Assembly: GCA_977017575.1 (NCBI GenBank)
Contig: CDRNVI010000024.1
Span: forward strand, 186,001-250,000
DNA: 64,000 nucleotides
Origin: Paramoeba atlantica
Taxonomy: Eukaryota; Discosea
Direction: 5' to 3'
In this document: positions 1 through 9,234 of the stretch, one piece after another
How positions within the stretch are numbered: position 1 is the first letter of the stretch
How the letters are laid out: the number at the start of each line of letters is the position of its first letter
Position numbers and translations under genes: made by a program
The notes under the pieces: generated by a model
The model's database searches: none
The model's input: only the letters and a program-made list of their open reading frames with translations
What the model was told of the DNA's origin: nothing

Positions 1-252
1 GACGGCGAGAGCGGTGAAGTTCGCGTACCCGTCGCTTTGGAGGTACTCCTTGGGGTGGGCGTTGGCGAGAAGGCGTTTCTCGGCCTCGTGGACGACGTTA
101 AGGAGGTAGGGGCGGCCGTTGGCGTCGCGGTAGGCTCCGATGCCGAGGTCGACTTTGTGGGGGGTGGGGTCCTCGGTGAAACGACGGGCGAGGGCGAAGA
201 TGGCATCGACGGGGATGGTGGGGACGGGGGCTTTGAGGTAGGGGAGAGACAT
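1..252 (-). CDS. Aspartate aminotransferase, N-terminal fragment
   Basis: Reading the minus strand from the ATG at 252 gives 84 codons with no stop, running off the left edge. The peptide begins MSLPYLKAPVPTIPVDAIF and contains VDLGIGAYRD followed by EKRLL and KEYL. This is the N-terminal signature of class I aspartate aminotransferases, the PLP enzymes that interconvert aspartate/2-oxoglutarate and oxaloacetate/glutamate. The catalytic lysine lies outside the window. There is no obvious mitochondrial presequence, so a cytosolic isoform is more likely; this is inference. Codons are strongly C-ending, unlike the AT-richer kinase gene upstream in the unit. The leader (253-331) is pyrimidine-rich on the coding strand and lacks AG. 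Confidence 0.85.
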   Translation of the reverse strand, partial: MSLPYLKAPVPTIPVDAIFALARRFTEDPTPHKVDLGIGAYRDANGRPYLLNVVHEAEKRLLANAHPKEYLQSDGYANFTALAV

Positions 253-423
253 GGGGGGTTGGGGGTGGTTTGTAGGGGGAAGGAGAGTGATTTTGGAAAG
301 GTAAAGATAAAAGAAGTCGGTGGATGGGAGACTCACGACCTGAATCGTCTTCGGGCAGAAACCCTTTCTTTTCTAAACTTTATAGTTATGAAACAACTTA
401 AATGTGCACACTTCCGCCACTCT

Positions 424-1377
424 TCATATTCCTTGCCTCTTAATCACCTTCAAATCATGAAGTAAATTTTGAACGTTCGGTCTCTGCGTTGGTTCCGGAT
501 GAAGCATCCGAGCAATGACACCGTCTAAAGAGCCATTGCCGGTACTATGAAAGTCTTGAATTTTGGTATTCAGCTTATCACGAAGAGACGTAAGGGAATC
601 AGCCCGGTGCACAAAATAGGGATGCGTTCCATAAAGAGCAATGTAAGTCAATACTCCTAATGCATAAATGTCGGCCTGAGAGTATTCTTCGAGCGATAAG
701 AATGTCTTGCCGAAACCGAGCGCCTGATTCACACGTTCACTACTTAGAAAGAGGGGAGAACCTGAGGCAACATTATCAGATTCACTACAAGGTATCTTGA
801 CCTCTTCGGCCCGATTTTGAGTGTTGTCGACAAAGGCTGAGCCGAAATCAATGAGCTTGACCTCATTAATGGTCTCGTCAAACATAACATTCTCCAGACG
901 TATATCACGATGTGCTATGCCAAGATGGTGAAGATGTAATAGTACCTCTGTTAAGGGACAAAGCACGTAAGTGACGAAAAAGGAAACATTTCGCAGGGGT
1001 GAAGTGGAATCCATGAGGTGACTCAGTAGCGTTTTACCTTCGACCCACTTCATGGAAATGTAGCCATGTGAGTGGGTCCGATAGGCTTCTATGTAGTGCA
1101 CAATTTTTGGATGTGATACTTTGCGCAGCACCGCAACTTCAGTGAGGAACGTTTTCCATTGTAGACACCCTACTGGGGTAATGGAGCCCGCCTTTGGTGG
1201 AGGAAGATCTGATTTTTTAAGGGCACGTAAACCGTCCTTAGACCTCCATAAGGTGGCGAAAGTACCTTCCGCGATCAAAAGTTCCGTTGAGTCCCCACGA
1301 GTACGCATCGGGATACCGCGCAAAAGCTGGGTCATCACCTTTTTACAATCAGTCAATTCGTCATCTTCAAAGCACAT
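424..1377 (-). CDS. Protein kinase (Ser/Thr type), 317 aa
   Basis: A complete protein kinase domain fills almost the whole protein. Visible motifs are the ATP-anchoring lysine in RALKK (K54), a plausible helix-C glutamate (E80), the catalytic loop HRDIRLEN (156-163) and DFG at 177-179, followed by the helix-F motif ADIYALGV. Two deviations stand out: the lysine two residues after HRD is arginine, and the APE motif reads SSE. The key catalytic residues (Lys, Asp, Asn, DFG Asp) remain, so it is probably active. I cannot place it in a kinase family. The ATG at 1377 is the first in frame. No transmembrane segment or accessory domain is visible. Confidence 0.85.
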   Translation of the reverse strand: MCFEDDELTDCKKVMTQLLRGIPMRTRGDSTELLIAEGTFATLWRSKDGLRALKKSDLPPPKAGSITPVGCLQWKTFLTEVAVLRKVSHPKIVHYIEAYRTHSHGYISMKWVEGKTLLSHLMDSTSPLRNVSFFVTYVLCPLTEVLLHLHHLGIAHRDIRLENVMFDETINEVKLIDFGSAFVDNTQNRAEEVKIPCSESDNVASGSPLFLSSERVNQALGFGKTFLSLEEYSQADIYALGVLTYIALYGTHPYFVHRADSLTSLRDKLNTKIQDFHSTGNGSLDGVIARMLHPEPTQRPNVQNLLHDLKVIKRQGI

Positions 1378-1588
1378 TAAAAAATAATTTGACGAAGAAT
1401 TAACTATTTTAATTAGAATTGGGATGACCTCGAAAAGTAACTGATTTACACTAGAACTTGGTAAGCGTAGCCAGCCAATCTAGTGCACACGTTTTCCTGA
1501 GACTAGAGTATTCGTTTCTTTTTCAAGAACAAAAATTTCTTTTCAAGTACAAAAGAAATCGTGGCGCAAAATTCGCTGGACAAAGGTT

Positions 1589-2272
1589 TTAGAAGATGGC
1601 ATATCCCGTTCCGTTGGCAGAAGCAGCAATAATTTTAACTATTTTAATTGCAAATACAATATTAAATATTTGCATAGCACATGCCAATATCTTCAACAAA
1701 ATGCTCACGTAAGATTGCGTGATAACGTGATATACAAGCAAAGGAACAAAGATCAGACGTAGCAGTAAGAAGGAAAGAGCAAACACTCGCTCACATGCCC
1801 AATTGACCCATGTCACTCGCTTTTTGTCGTGGTGAAAAATCCACATTGTGTGATAAAAAGGATTGGAGGCTTCCATTAGCAAAAGTCCCATATTCAGCTC
1901 CCATCCCGACATCCCAGAAAAAACCGAGTCCAAGAGCGCCACTGCTGACACAACATGATGTATGAGAAAATGGCACTCCGAAAAACCGTAAACGTATGAG
2001 ACCACTCCGTCATAAACGAAGTAAGAAGCTGAAAACAAGAGAGCAACAACTTGTGAATCACTTGTTTCCCCTCCTGGTAGAGGCTCAATTTGAAGTGACC
2101 ACGCATTCCACGACAATATGCAGATGATAACTGAGTGCATAAGACTAACAATACGACTGGCATATTCCCTAGATGCAGCACTAAAGTAATACCGAACGAG
2201 GGAGAATAGTGCACACCAAAGGAAGAAACCAACAGTCAATGAAAATAAAATCTCACCTGAATGAGCTATCAT
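1589..2272 (-). CDS. TLC-domain multi-pass membrane protein
   Basis: This 227-residue protein is mostly hydrophobic, with about six predicted membrane helices. The reading frame extends to 2317, but only the ATG at 2272 (MIAHSGEILF) is a normal start. Motifs HFLIHHVVS and LLLMEASNPFYH are typical of TLC-domain (TRAM/LAG1/CLN8) proteins, closest in style to the TLCD/TMEM136 group. Such proteins act in membrane lipid synthesis or sensing; ceramide synthases are the best known members. It lacks the longer catalytic sequence of ceramide synthases, so I would not call it one. Family assignment rests on motif recognition. Confidence 0.7.
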   Translation of the reverse strand: MIAHSGEILFSLTVGFFLWCALFSLVRYYFSAASREYASRIVSLMHSVIICILSWNAWSLQIEPLPGGETSDSQVVALLFSASYFVYDGVVSYVYGFSECHFLIHHVVSAVALLDSVFSGMSGWELNMGLLLMEASNPFYHTMWIFHHDKKRVTWVNWACERVFALSFLLLRLIFVPLLVYHVITQSYVSILLKILACAMQIFNIVFAIKIVKIIAASANGTGYAIF

Positions 2273-2459
2273 TGGAATGGAGAGTTGAAAAGGAAGAAGA
2301 TCGTAGATGACAAGCAACTAGTTATAGAATGCTCAAATATCAAAAGAATTTCTTTTTACTATTATAACTGTACCATATAGAATACGTACTACTTTCATGA
2401 TTATGATAATCTTTTAATTGCCTCACAATGTACATGTACGACAGTTCATTGCTGAACAT

Positions 2460-2957
2460 CTATTTGCGACGCTCGTATATTTCCCTTGCTTGTGCCGGCA
2501 ATGGTTCTCGACTATAGCGATCAATAGAGAGACGATCATAGCCCCAAACCCCTCTCTCGTACACACCAGATATTTTCCCTCCTCCCGTGGGGTAGTATCC
2601 ACAGCGGCCCCAGGCGAATCGGGTGTACAAATGCTCCAGCCACCACTCCTGGTACATGCAACGTTTGTACCAGAGATTCAGTTGTGTAATGCGTGAACGG
2701 CGATAACCTGTGGGATCGGTAGAACTGTTCAACGCGGTGGCCGGTGCCATTCGCATGCGCTGCCGCTCAGCTCGAATGATACCTACTCTCCGAAGAGGTA
2801 AGGTGTCCACACCAAGCGTGAAGTATAAAATCTTATGCTGCAATAAGCGTTCAGGTTCGGTAAACCATCGTGGGCCGGAGTGTATTTGATTGCTTGGATT
2901 CACAATTTTTGCTGCAGAAACGTAGTAGTTTCGGCATACACTAGAACTGTGTAGCAT
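2460..2957 (-). CDS. Small basic protein, possible mitochondrial (mitoribosomal) protein
   Basis: From the ATG at 2957 the product is 165 residues, rich in Arg and Tyr. It begins MLHSSSVCRNYYVSAAKIV, which could be a short mitochondrial presequence. The body has aromatic/basic clusters such as LWYKRCMYQEWWLEHLY and ends AREIYERRK. The composition resembles small kinetoplastid mitoribosomal proteins, but I recognise no family. The frame stays open upstream to 3128, but that part reads like untranslated sequence, so the shorter start was chosen. Confidence 0.5.
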   Translation of the reverse strand: MLHSSSVCRNYYVSAAKIVNPSNQIHSGPRWFTEPERLLQHKILYFTLGVDTLPLRRVGIIRAERQRMRMAPATALNSSTDPTGYRRSRITQLNLWYKRCMYQEWWLEHLYTRFAWGRCGYYPTGGGKISGVYERGVWGYDRLSIDRYSREPLPAQAREIYERRK

Positions 2958-3213
2958 GTTTAGAATGATTTGCAGTAAATCAAATTCATAAAGAAAAAGT
3001 ACAAGAAACTTTTCGTGTGCTGTATTGAAGGAGATGAATTGCACACCACAGCAATCTGTATACGTTTTTATACGTCTGTATATGTTTTTATACTTGGTAT
3101 GATGCATAGCATGATTGCTAATGCTCAAAAATTATTTTCCGCTCGTTCTCCAAGTACAAGCTGTGAGAGCTATAGCCACCCACAGAAGTACACCAACAAT
3201 GAGCATAGAATTT

Positions 3214-3279
3214 TCAGCCCCGAAAGGTGTGATCAAAAAAAAATAGAATCATAGGCTTCATTAAAAGATTAATCATCAT
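3214..3279 (-). ncRNA. C/D-box snoRNA-like unit, copy 1
   Basis: On the minus strand a perfect C box (ATGATGA, 3279-3273) and a D box (CTGA, 3217-3214) bracket exactly 66 nt. A near-identical unit of the same length lies at 3980-4045: 60 of 66 positions agree by eye. The last 20 nt, including the putative guide GATCACACCTTTCGGGG just before the D box, are unchanged. Internal ATGA and TATGATT could be D' and C' boxes. Tandemly repeated C/D snoRNAs inside polycistronic units are normal in trypanosomatids. No clear terminal stem is seen, and the rRNA target is unproven. Confidence 0.45.
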
Positions 3280-3407
3280 GAAGAAGTGTTTTTCATTCTA
3301 CTGATTTCCCTACTTACGCTACTCTACTCCCCTACTGTAGAAGCACTTTTTTATGAGCTGGATTTCTCTCCAGCGTGAAAATCTTTCGTAACATGACTTC
3401 CCTTTAT

Positions 3408-3443
3408 TTAAGAGTCCAAATGTCCGAATCGGTGGACTCTTAA
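3408..3443. repeat. Dispersed hairpin repeat, copy 1
   Basis: A 10-bp perfect inverted repeat (TTAAGAGTCC / GGACTCTTAA) encloses a 16-nt loop, AAATGTCCGAATCGGT. A second copy with the same loop lies at 9235-9268. Similarity continues a few bases beyond the stem, to a shared AGTAAC. It sits between the two snoRNA-like units. The rest of 3280-3624 shows nothing recognisable. Confidence 0.6.
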
Positions 3444-3624
3444 GTCGGGGAGATAGTAACAGCTCATGCTCTAAGATTAATTTGTATTTCCATTTCAAAA
3501 GTTGGGTGCAGACAACTTATATTGTACCCACTTTCAAAAATATTTTCTTTGGACCAGTTTTCAATAATATCCTGTTTTCCTCTTGTACATTCGAAAAATA
3601 GAGAGCCTACCTGCGCAGTCCCTT

Positions 3625-3825
3625 TCAAAACTTTGTGTATTGAATCCTTCTGCGACGTACGAAGAGTGAGTCATTTCCCTTGTATGGTATACCTGGTGTG
3701 CTATGATTAGGGAAAGGTTTGTCCAGAACTATTTTGTGATTTTCTAAGGAAGGCGCAAAGTCCTGCGGATTATCCCCAGCATATTTCCATCTGAGTACGC
3801 AGCTGAGATCGAAACAAGTACACAT
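3625..3825 (-). CDS. Hypothetical small protein, 66 aa
   Basis: An ATG-started minus-strand frame encodes 66 residues of balanced composition, containing RWKYAGDNPQDFAPSLENHK and ending SLFVRRRRIQYTKF. It reads like real protein rather than spacer translation, and it is on the coding strand of the array. No family is recognised. The position between two snoRNA-like units leaves open that it is chance. Its size would fit a small mitochondrial complex subunit, but nothing in the sequence proves this. Confidence 0.35.
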   Translation of the reverse strand: MCTCFDLSCVLRWKYAGDNPQDFAPSLENHKIVLDKPFPNHSTPGIPYKGNDSLFVRRRRIQYTKF

Positions 3826-3979
3826 GCCAGAAAAAACAAGAAAAAAGAAGGAACCAAAGCACCTAAAATCTAGATAACAAAAAAATAGAAATCGATAAAT
3901 TTTTGGGTACCATATAAGTTAACATTGCCCCAAAAATTTTATTTACCCCAAGAACCAACCATGAATGAACGAATCTTTT

Positions 3980-4045
3980 TCAGCCCCGAAAGGTGTGATC
4001 AAAAATATATAGAATCATAGGTTTCATAGAAAGATTTATCATCAT
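3980..4045 (-). ncRNA. C/D-box snoRNA-like unit, copy 2
   Basis: This is the second copy of the unit at 3214-3279. The C box ATGATGA occupies 4045-4039 and the D box CTGA 3983-3980, with identical 66-nt spacing. Changes are confined to the spacer, while boxes and the D-adjacent guide are unchanged, which is the pattern expected for a functional guide RNA. By the usual rule the fifth base upstream of the D box (C) would direct methylation of a G in a target reading CCCCGAAAGGUGUGAUC. This recalls, but does not equal, the conserved LSU rRNA stretch CCCGAAAGAUGGUGAA. Confidence 0.45.
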
Positions 4046-4223
4046 GAAGAAGAGATAATTTAAAGTCCATGAACTCTATGCATGGTGCATGAAAAATAAT
4101 GTGACTACACTAGTATGCATATTTTGCTGCTGGTATTATGCATGTATATTGCTTGCTGGATTAGTCAAAGTCACGTAAGACTCTTCAGTCATAATACGAT
4201 TGGGTTGTCAAAGGGCACACGCA

Positions 4224-4346
4224 TCAGTCTTCTCGTTTTCTCTTTGGTGCACTGAGTATGACGAATAGAATACTGACAGCTTTTAACGTTCCCGCAAACC
4301 ATGTTGCAGCAATAGCTACAAGAAGCCCTACTGTCTGACACTCCAT
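4224..4346 (-). CDS. Possible 40-residue membrane microprotein
   Basis: From the ATG at 4346 the frame encodes MECQTVGLLVAIAATWF, then a further hydrophobic stretch ending VILSAPKRKRED. That is one long or two short membrane segments followed by a charged C-terminal tail. The layout resembles tiny ER subunits such as Ost4, but no residue-level match can be claimed. The frame is on the coding strand of the array and upstream of no other candidate. Chance is possible at this length. Confidence 0.3.
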   Translation of the reverse strand: MECQTVGLLVAIAATWFAGTLKAVSILFVILSAPKRKRED

Positions 4347-4366
4347 GATTCTTGAGTCTATTTGAA

Positions 4367-4411
4367 GACATACATGTATGTACATGTAAGCATGACTTAC
4401 ATGTAAGTCAT
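4367..4411. repeat. Cluster of nested perfect palindromes
   Basis: The spacer upstream of the microprotein holds ACATACATGTATGT and, at 4392-4411, a perfect 20-nt palindrome ATGACTTACATGTAAGTCAT. They could form hairpins or cruciforms. No function is known. Confidence 0.6.
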
Positions 4412-4571
4412 CGAATCCATGCACTGAATTGCCGTAATTAAATATGAACAAACGTGAAGATAAAAATAACGATATGACATTCAACTCCAAATACCCTATT
4501 CATAGAATCTCAAATGGACAGAGACTACGATCAACCATTGCATTCAATACCAGTTCGAATGATGTGCGTTG

Positions 4572-5786
4572 CTACATTGGGTTAGGATACGGCAAACCCT
4601 GCTCTGGCTTCCGGGACGCCTCCGACAGCATGGGAACTGTGAAATAATGTACAGCGGGTAAATATTTCTGCCTTATCGCCGCAGTTTCCACTATTCCTCC
4701 TTCAAAACGAATACGGGACTTTACCTTTTTGTCCGCGTCAATAGATTCGGCGTAGCTCAGAATCTCCGCGTAAGTATCTTCAGGGATATAACTGGGCTCT
4801 GGTATCCCCACTCGCTCGTACCATCGTGCGATGTTAAGGTCCCAAACCGTACAAAGCATACGAATCGCTGAGGGAAACTCAGCTAATCCGTCTTCGTCAA
4901 AAAAAGAGTTATGTTTGGCATGAAGTCGGAAATCACGGCGTAAGGCAAAGAGCTCCTTTTCATCCGTCGGCAAGGGACGAATATTTAGTTCCTTTGTCTG
5001 ACGGAAAAGAACGTAGAGTACGCGGTAGGTACCCGCATCTTCTGTAGGTAGTGGTGGCAAGTAGGGTAGGGTAGTACTACCCACACAGGGGCGGTTGATA
5101 CCTTCCCCGCGGAGATTATATTGAAGGCCATGCAGAAGAAACCCCGTGTCTGATTTTGTTCGGAAAGGGTAATCGGGACTTACAATCAAGAGAGCGTACA
5201 GATTTCCGTCTTTGGGAAGATAAATCCGTGCCGGTTGTTGCAAGTGCTTCGCTTCAATATAGTTCCCGAAATGCGGTGAGCGCCAAAACGTGGACCTGCC
5301 TGGGTGATCCGCAACTTCCTCATGTAGTACTGAAAAGTTAACATCATTTTCCACACAGGGAAAGAACTCAGGAACTATACCGTGCTTCCTAAGATACTGG
5401 GGAGCCAATTTTTTCTCTTCCGATTCATTCCACTGCTCCGAGGTAAACCCTCGGTAATCCTTCTGCGGTATTTCTGGATAGGAAGTGCGTCTGAAATCAG
5501 ACATACTAACTCGCATAAAAAACGTGTGAGGAACGTGATGAGGAGAGTGAAATAAATGGGGTGTATCTAAGGCGTCAGAGTACTGCCTCGGCTGAAACCA
5601 ATGGTCGCAGAGGACAGTTTTTTGTAGACCGTATTGCGGACTCCACAGTAACTCAGGGCAAGGTAACTTCTCTAACTGCCTCTTTTTACGATCTTCTTCT
5701 CTTTTTTCCCTTGTTCGAGTTTCGAGGGTAGAAGACATTGTGCGCCATCCAGGCACCTCCATTAGAAGACCTAACGTGCGTCTCAT
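4572..5786 (-). CDS. Mitochondrial large-subunit ribosomal protein mL38 (PEBP-like)
   Basis: This 404-residue protein has a phosphatidylethanolamine-binding-protein-like core. It is recognisable by LYALLIVSPDYPFR, then CVGSTTLPYLPPLPTEDAGT and YRVLYVLFRQTKEL. The last two match the YLPP-P-GxHR-FLLF pattern of mL38 family members. After it come LFALRRDFRLHAKHNS and WDLNIARWYERVGIPEP, matching the helical region after the PEBP fold. The N terminus (MRRTLGLLMEVPGWRTMSS) can serve as a presequence. mL38 binds the central protuberance region of the mitochondrial large subunit. The ATG at 5786 is the first in frame. Confidence 0.75.
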   Translation of the reverse strand: MRRTLGLLMEVPGWRTMSSTLETRTREKREEDRKKRQLEKLPCPELLWSPQYGLQKTVLCDHWFQPRQYSDALDTPHLFHSPHHVPHTFFMRVSMSDFRRTSYPEIPQKDYRGFTSEQWNESEEKKLAPQYLRKHGIVPEFFPCVENDVNFSVLHEEVADHPGRSTFWRSPHFGNYIEAKHLQQPARIYLPKDGNLYALLIVSPDYPFRTKSDTGFLLHGLQYNLRGEGINRPCVGSTTLPYLPPLPTEDAGTYRVLYVLFRQTKELNIRPLPTDEKELFALRRDFRLHAKHNSFFDEDGLAEFPSAIRMLCTVWDLNIARWYERVGIPEPSYIPEDTYAEILSYAESIDADKKVKSRIRFEGGIVETAAIRQKYLPAVHYFTVPMLSEASRKPEQGLPYPNPM

Positions 5787-5990
5787 TAGACCAAGGTAGA
5801 GAACTAAAATATATCTTCAAGTACCAGATAAAAAATGCTGCACTTTAATTTTTACCATGCTAAAATCTAGAAATATAAGTCATTTCCCCCCGAGAAATGT
5901 AGCGAAATAAATAGCCCAGTCCGCCCAAGTTATACGAATACACAGCTCAAACCATAATCCAATACCCGCTGCAGTTCAGCAGAAGAAACT

Positions 5991-7841
5991 CTATTCTGGC
6001 AGGGAACGAAGTGCAGCTTGAATATCCTCATACTGTTGTCTAAAATGCGCCTCTAGAGTATCCTGCCCCAAGGCTGGGTCTTGGAACTTCATTTCTGTCA
6101 ACTGCACAAGTGTTGAAGGCAGTGTGTTGCGAATCCAGGACCATGTAATCTTCTTCGACGAAGAGTCCGAGAGTAATCGATGGGCCTCTTCATAAAAGCA
6201 CACAATGTTCTTCATCATCCACAATGTTTTGTAGAGCGGGCAAAATTTATCGTAAACTTTAAACGCATCTTGTTGTAAAAACTCTTCTCGAACGAGTTTC
6301 GCCACTTCCAGCACTAGTTTGTCTTGCTCACTTAGCGAGTCCTTCCCGACCAGCTGCACAATTTCGGTCAAGTCCTCCTCACGCTGAAGAATCCGTGCCA
6401 ACGTGGAACGCAGCTGCAAAAACTCTGGATCGATCCGAGAGAAGTAGGGTTCCATCACCTTTAGGTACTTCGAGTAACTCAACAACCAGTTCACGGATGG
6501 AAAATGTTTCCGCTGGGCGAGCTTTTTGTCCAGTCCCCAAAACACTTGCACAATTCCGAGCGTGGCCGTCGTCACGGGATCCGAAAAATCCCCTCCCGGA
6601 GGCGACACCGCTCCCACAATCGTCACACTCCCCTCACGACGCGGCGAACCCAGACACCGTACCTTCCCCGCGCGCTCATAGAAACTCGCCAGACGAGCCC
6701 CCAAATACGCCGGGTATCCCCCATCCGCCGGCATCTCCGCCAACCTCCCCGAAATCTCCCGCAACGCCTCCGCCCACCGGCTCGTGCTATCCGCCATCAT
6801 CGCCAAATCCTTCCCCATATCCCGGTAGTACTCCGCGAGCGTGATCCCGGTATAAATCGACGCCTCCCGCGCCGCCACCGGCATATTCGACGTGTTCGCC
6901 ACCAGCGTCGTCCGTTTCATAATACTCTCCTCCCGGTCCCCCACGGGGGTCGTCAGCGCGGGGAACTCCATCAGCACCTCCGCCATCTCATTCCCCCGCT
7001 CCCCGCACCCCACGTAGACCACCGCGTCGCTGTTGCTGTACTTCGACAGCGCCTGGGAGATCACCGTCTTGCCGCAGCCAAAGGCCCCGGGGATCGCACA
7101 GGTCCCGCCCTGGGCCGCGGGGAAGAACGCGTCCAGCACGCGCTGCCCGGTGAGCAGCGGCATCGAGCCGCTGAGCTTCTCCGCGACGGGCCGGGGGGAG
7201 CGCACGGGCCAGTGCTGGGCTAGGGTCAGCTTTTTGCGCGTGCCACGGGGGGTTTCGAGTTCAAGAATCGTGTCGGTGAGGGTGTAGTCCCCGGGGCACG
7301 CGATCTCGCGGACAACCCCTTCGGTGGAGGGGGGGAGCATAATGTGGTGTTGGGGGATGAGGGAGTTTTCGTAGACGGTGCCGAAGATGTGACCGGGGGA
7401 GAGGGTGTCGCCGGGGCGGACGGCGGGGGTGAATTCCCAGGGCTGGGTGTGGTCCAGGGGGAGGACGTTGACCCCGCGGGGGATGTAGACGGAGTTGGAG
7501 AGGGTTTGGATGGTGTCGAGGGGACGTTGGATGCCGTCAAAGATCTGGCCCATGATCCCGGGACCGAGTTCGAGGCTGAGGGGGGTGCCGGTGCGGTAGA
7601 CAGGGTCCCCGACACGGACCCCGCCGGTCTCTTCGTAGACTTGGATTGTGGCGGTGTCGCCTTGGAGACGGATGATTTCCCCGACGAGTTTGTAGTTTCC
7701 CACACGAACGAGTTCGTACATGGCACTGCCGGACATGTGGACCGCAATAACTACGGGACCGCTGACACCTTGTACCGCGCCCAGCGTGTGCTCCGGGGCA
7801 TCCTCAATAGTGGCGTCCCGGGGTAGGGGTAGGGAGGTCAT
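5991..7841 (-). CDS. V-type H+-ATPase catalytic subunit A
   Basis: The 616-residue product is full length for vacuolar ATPase subunit A, the nucleotide-hydrolysing subunit of V1 that powers acidification of endomembrane compartments (acidocalcisomes and contractile vacuoles in protists). Seen directly: the beta-barrel start [11 protein letters not shown], the A-specific insertion (about residues 120-215) and the P-loop GAFGCGKT (252-259). Also present are [16 protein letters not shown] and the [20 protein letters not shown] signature. The 5' two thirds of the gene is markedly GC-rich with C-ending codons; the 3' third is AT-richer. The leader 7842-7916 is pyrimidine-rich on the coding strand and has no AG. 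Confidence 0.97.
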   Translation of the reverse strand: MTSLPLPRDATIEDAPEHTLGAVQGVSGPVVIAVHMSGSAMYELVRVGNYKLVGEIIRLQGDTATIQVYEETGGVRVGDPVYRTGTPLSLELGPGIMGQIFDGIQRPLDTIQTLSNSVYIPRGVNVLPLDHTQPWEFTPAVRPGDTLSPGHIFGTVYENSLIPQHHIMLPPSTEGVVREIACPGDYTLTDTILELETPRGTRKKLTLAQHWPVRSPRPVAEKLSGSMPLLTGQRVLDAFFPAAQGGTCAIPGAFGCGKTVISQALSKYSNSDAVVYVGCGERGNEMAEVLMEFPALTTPVGDREESIMKRTTLVANTSNMPVAAREASIYTGITLAEYYRDMGKDLAMMADSTSRWAEALREISGRLAEMPADGGYPAYLGARLASFYERAGKVRCLGSPRREGSVTIVGAVSPPGGDFSDPVTTATLGIVQVFWGLDKKLAQRKHFPSVNWLLSYSKYLKVMEPYFSRIDPEFLQLRSTLARILQREEDLTEIVQLVGKDSLSEQDKLVLEVAKLVREEFLQQDAFKVYDKFCPLYKTLWMMKNIVCFYEEAHRLLSDSSSKKITWSWIRNTLPSTLVQLTEMKFQDPALGQDTLEAHFRQQYEDIQAALRSLPE

Positions 7842-8177
7842 GTAATGATAGAGTAAGGGTTAAAAGGAGGGAAAAGTGGCAAGAATTTTCAAAAAGAGAA
7901 CAAAGAGATAATAACATACTATGTTTTCGAAACATTAGAATGTGCACTCCTTGTTCGCAATTGTGAACAACTTCCACATACAAACCTTTCAAAATTGGTG
8001 ATTGCAGTTATTCACTTTAAAATTTCTGTATTCACTTACAAGATTTGTGAGAAAAAATATGTATTTTTTAACGCCAAATAATATTGCAAAAGCTATGGAA
8101 TGCCTTTTGGTTCGATATAAGTGATTAAATCACCTATCAAAAAATTGGAGCAAAAGAATATCAGAAATTCCATGGAG
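7842..8177. other. Spacer between NAP and V-ATPase genes
   Basis: This is the pyrimidine-rich leader of the V-ATPase A gene on the minus strand, followed by AT-rich sequence. I see no ORF, RNA gene or repeat. Confidence 0.6.
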
Positions 8178-8801
8178 CTATGCATGCTCCTCTGCAAGTG
8201 CATCCGGTTCATCGTCGGAATCTTCGTCTTCTCCAATTAACGTGGTGAAAGGATCTTCCCAAACCTCTAGCTTCAGTATCCCTGCGAGCTCCGCCTCCGT
8301 ATCCGCCTCCTGATCAACCATGAAGAAGATAAAGAACGTAGCAAAAGAATCCTGCTCTTGGATTCCGTCAAGTTTCGCTGGAAGGCGAGGAAACTTCCCC
8401 TCCTTCCATTGCACACCGCTCTTGCTTACAGGGGCTCCGTGGGCGTTAAACGACTTCCACAACACTTCGTCGTGAAAGAAGGTATTCTTCCCACCAAAGC
8501 GCAGCGTGATACAAAAGCCGGCATCATCGACATTCTCCTTCACTTCAATGTCGATCAGATCTTCAAAAATTTCGGGGTCATGAGGGCCTAATATTTCATC
8601 AATGTCGCGGTGCATCAAAAATACTTTGGACCAAAATTTTGGTTCTTCCTGACTGATTATTTCTCCTCTCTTTTTGAATAACTCAGCTCGGTTGGACAGA
8701 TACTTTTTGTGCGCCTCAATTGTCTCTTTCTTTGAATTCAAGGATGCTTCATCAATACCTTGCTGACATGTCTGAAGCTCTTCGGATACTTGCATTTCCA
8801 T
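8178..8801 (-). CDS. NAP/SET-family histone chaperone
   Basis: The product is 207 residues from the ATG at 8801 (MEMQVSEELQTC); the frame reaches 8864 only through a TTG. A long N-terminal dimerisation helix (about 1-60) is followed by the NAP fold: FWSKVFLMHRDIDEILGPHDPEI, ITLRFGGKNTFFHDEVLWKS and DSFATFFIFF. It ends in an acidic tail with EDEDSDDEPD. Such proteins shield histones and assist nucleosome assembly. The short size and the earmuff region resemble SET/Vps75-type rather than long NAP1-type members. Confidence 0.85.
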   Translation of the reverse strand: MEMQVSEELQTCQQGIDEASLNSKKETIEAHKKYLSNRAELFKKRGEIISQEEPKFWSKVFLMHRDIDEILGPHDPEIFEDLIDIEVKENVDDAGFCITLRFGGKNTFFHDEVLWKSFNAHGAPVSKSGVQWKEGKFPRLPAKLDGIQEQDSFATFFIFFMVDQEADTEAELAGILKLEVWEDPFTTLIGEDEDSDDEPDALAEEHA

Positions 8802-8969
8802 TGGTAAATTAGACCGAAATAAGTTTGAAACGGAATGTGGAAAATAAACGGTCCGTCTTCCCAAAAAGAACGTTTTTCGTCAAAGCACAAAGGATTTATG
8901 AACAGTATGCACCAATATAGTTTTTACTACAGTATGCACAATAACAAATCGAACAACGCAATCGAACTA

Positions 8970-9029
8970 CCGTAGACCCCCTAGTAAGAGAAGGGGTCCA
9001 CAGTAATAATATTACTGTGGGGTATACGG
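8970..9029. repeat. 60-bp fold-back element
   Basis: The ends are imperfect inverted repeats (CCGTAGACCCC at 8970, GGGGTATACGG at 9019, 10 of 11 bases). Inside is a perfect 23-nt palindrome (8998-9020) of two 11-nt arms around one A. Read on the minus strand it contains TTCTCTTACTAGGGGGTCTA, which recurs near 49.2-49.5 kb. The remainder of 8802-9346 holds only AT-rich sequence and the hairpin repeat at 9235. Confidence 0.6.
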
Positions 9030-9234
9030 CATGTATCAAAGAAGTTGCCACTCATCTAAGATGTCCATCTAATGCAAACCCATCTTCCTATGCTTCTCTA
9101 GAAGCCTGCTAAAAAAATATCCCGCCCTGGGGAACTAATATGCTCGAGAACTAACAAATGTCCTTTTTCCTTATGAAAAATCTTTTTTTTGGATCACAGA
9201 ATTCTTTTTTTTAGCTTGAATTCCCTACTTACTG

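Noticed and set aside
37-465. Plus-strand frame at the left edge (142 residues)
   Set aside because: It is the complement of the aspartate aminotransferase start and its pyrimidine leader.
6395-7826. Plus-strand frames opposite the V-ATPase A gene
   Set aside because: Arg/Pro/Ser- or Gly/Val-rich shadows of C-ending codons; no motifs.
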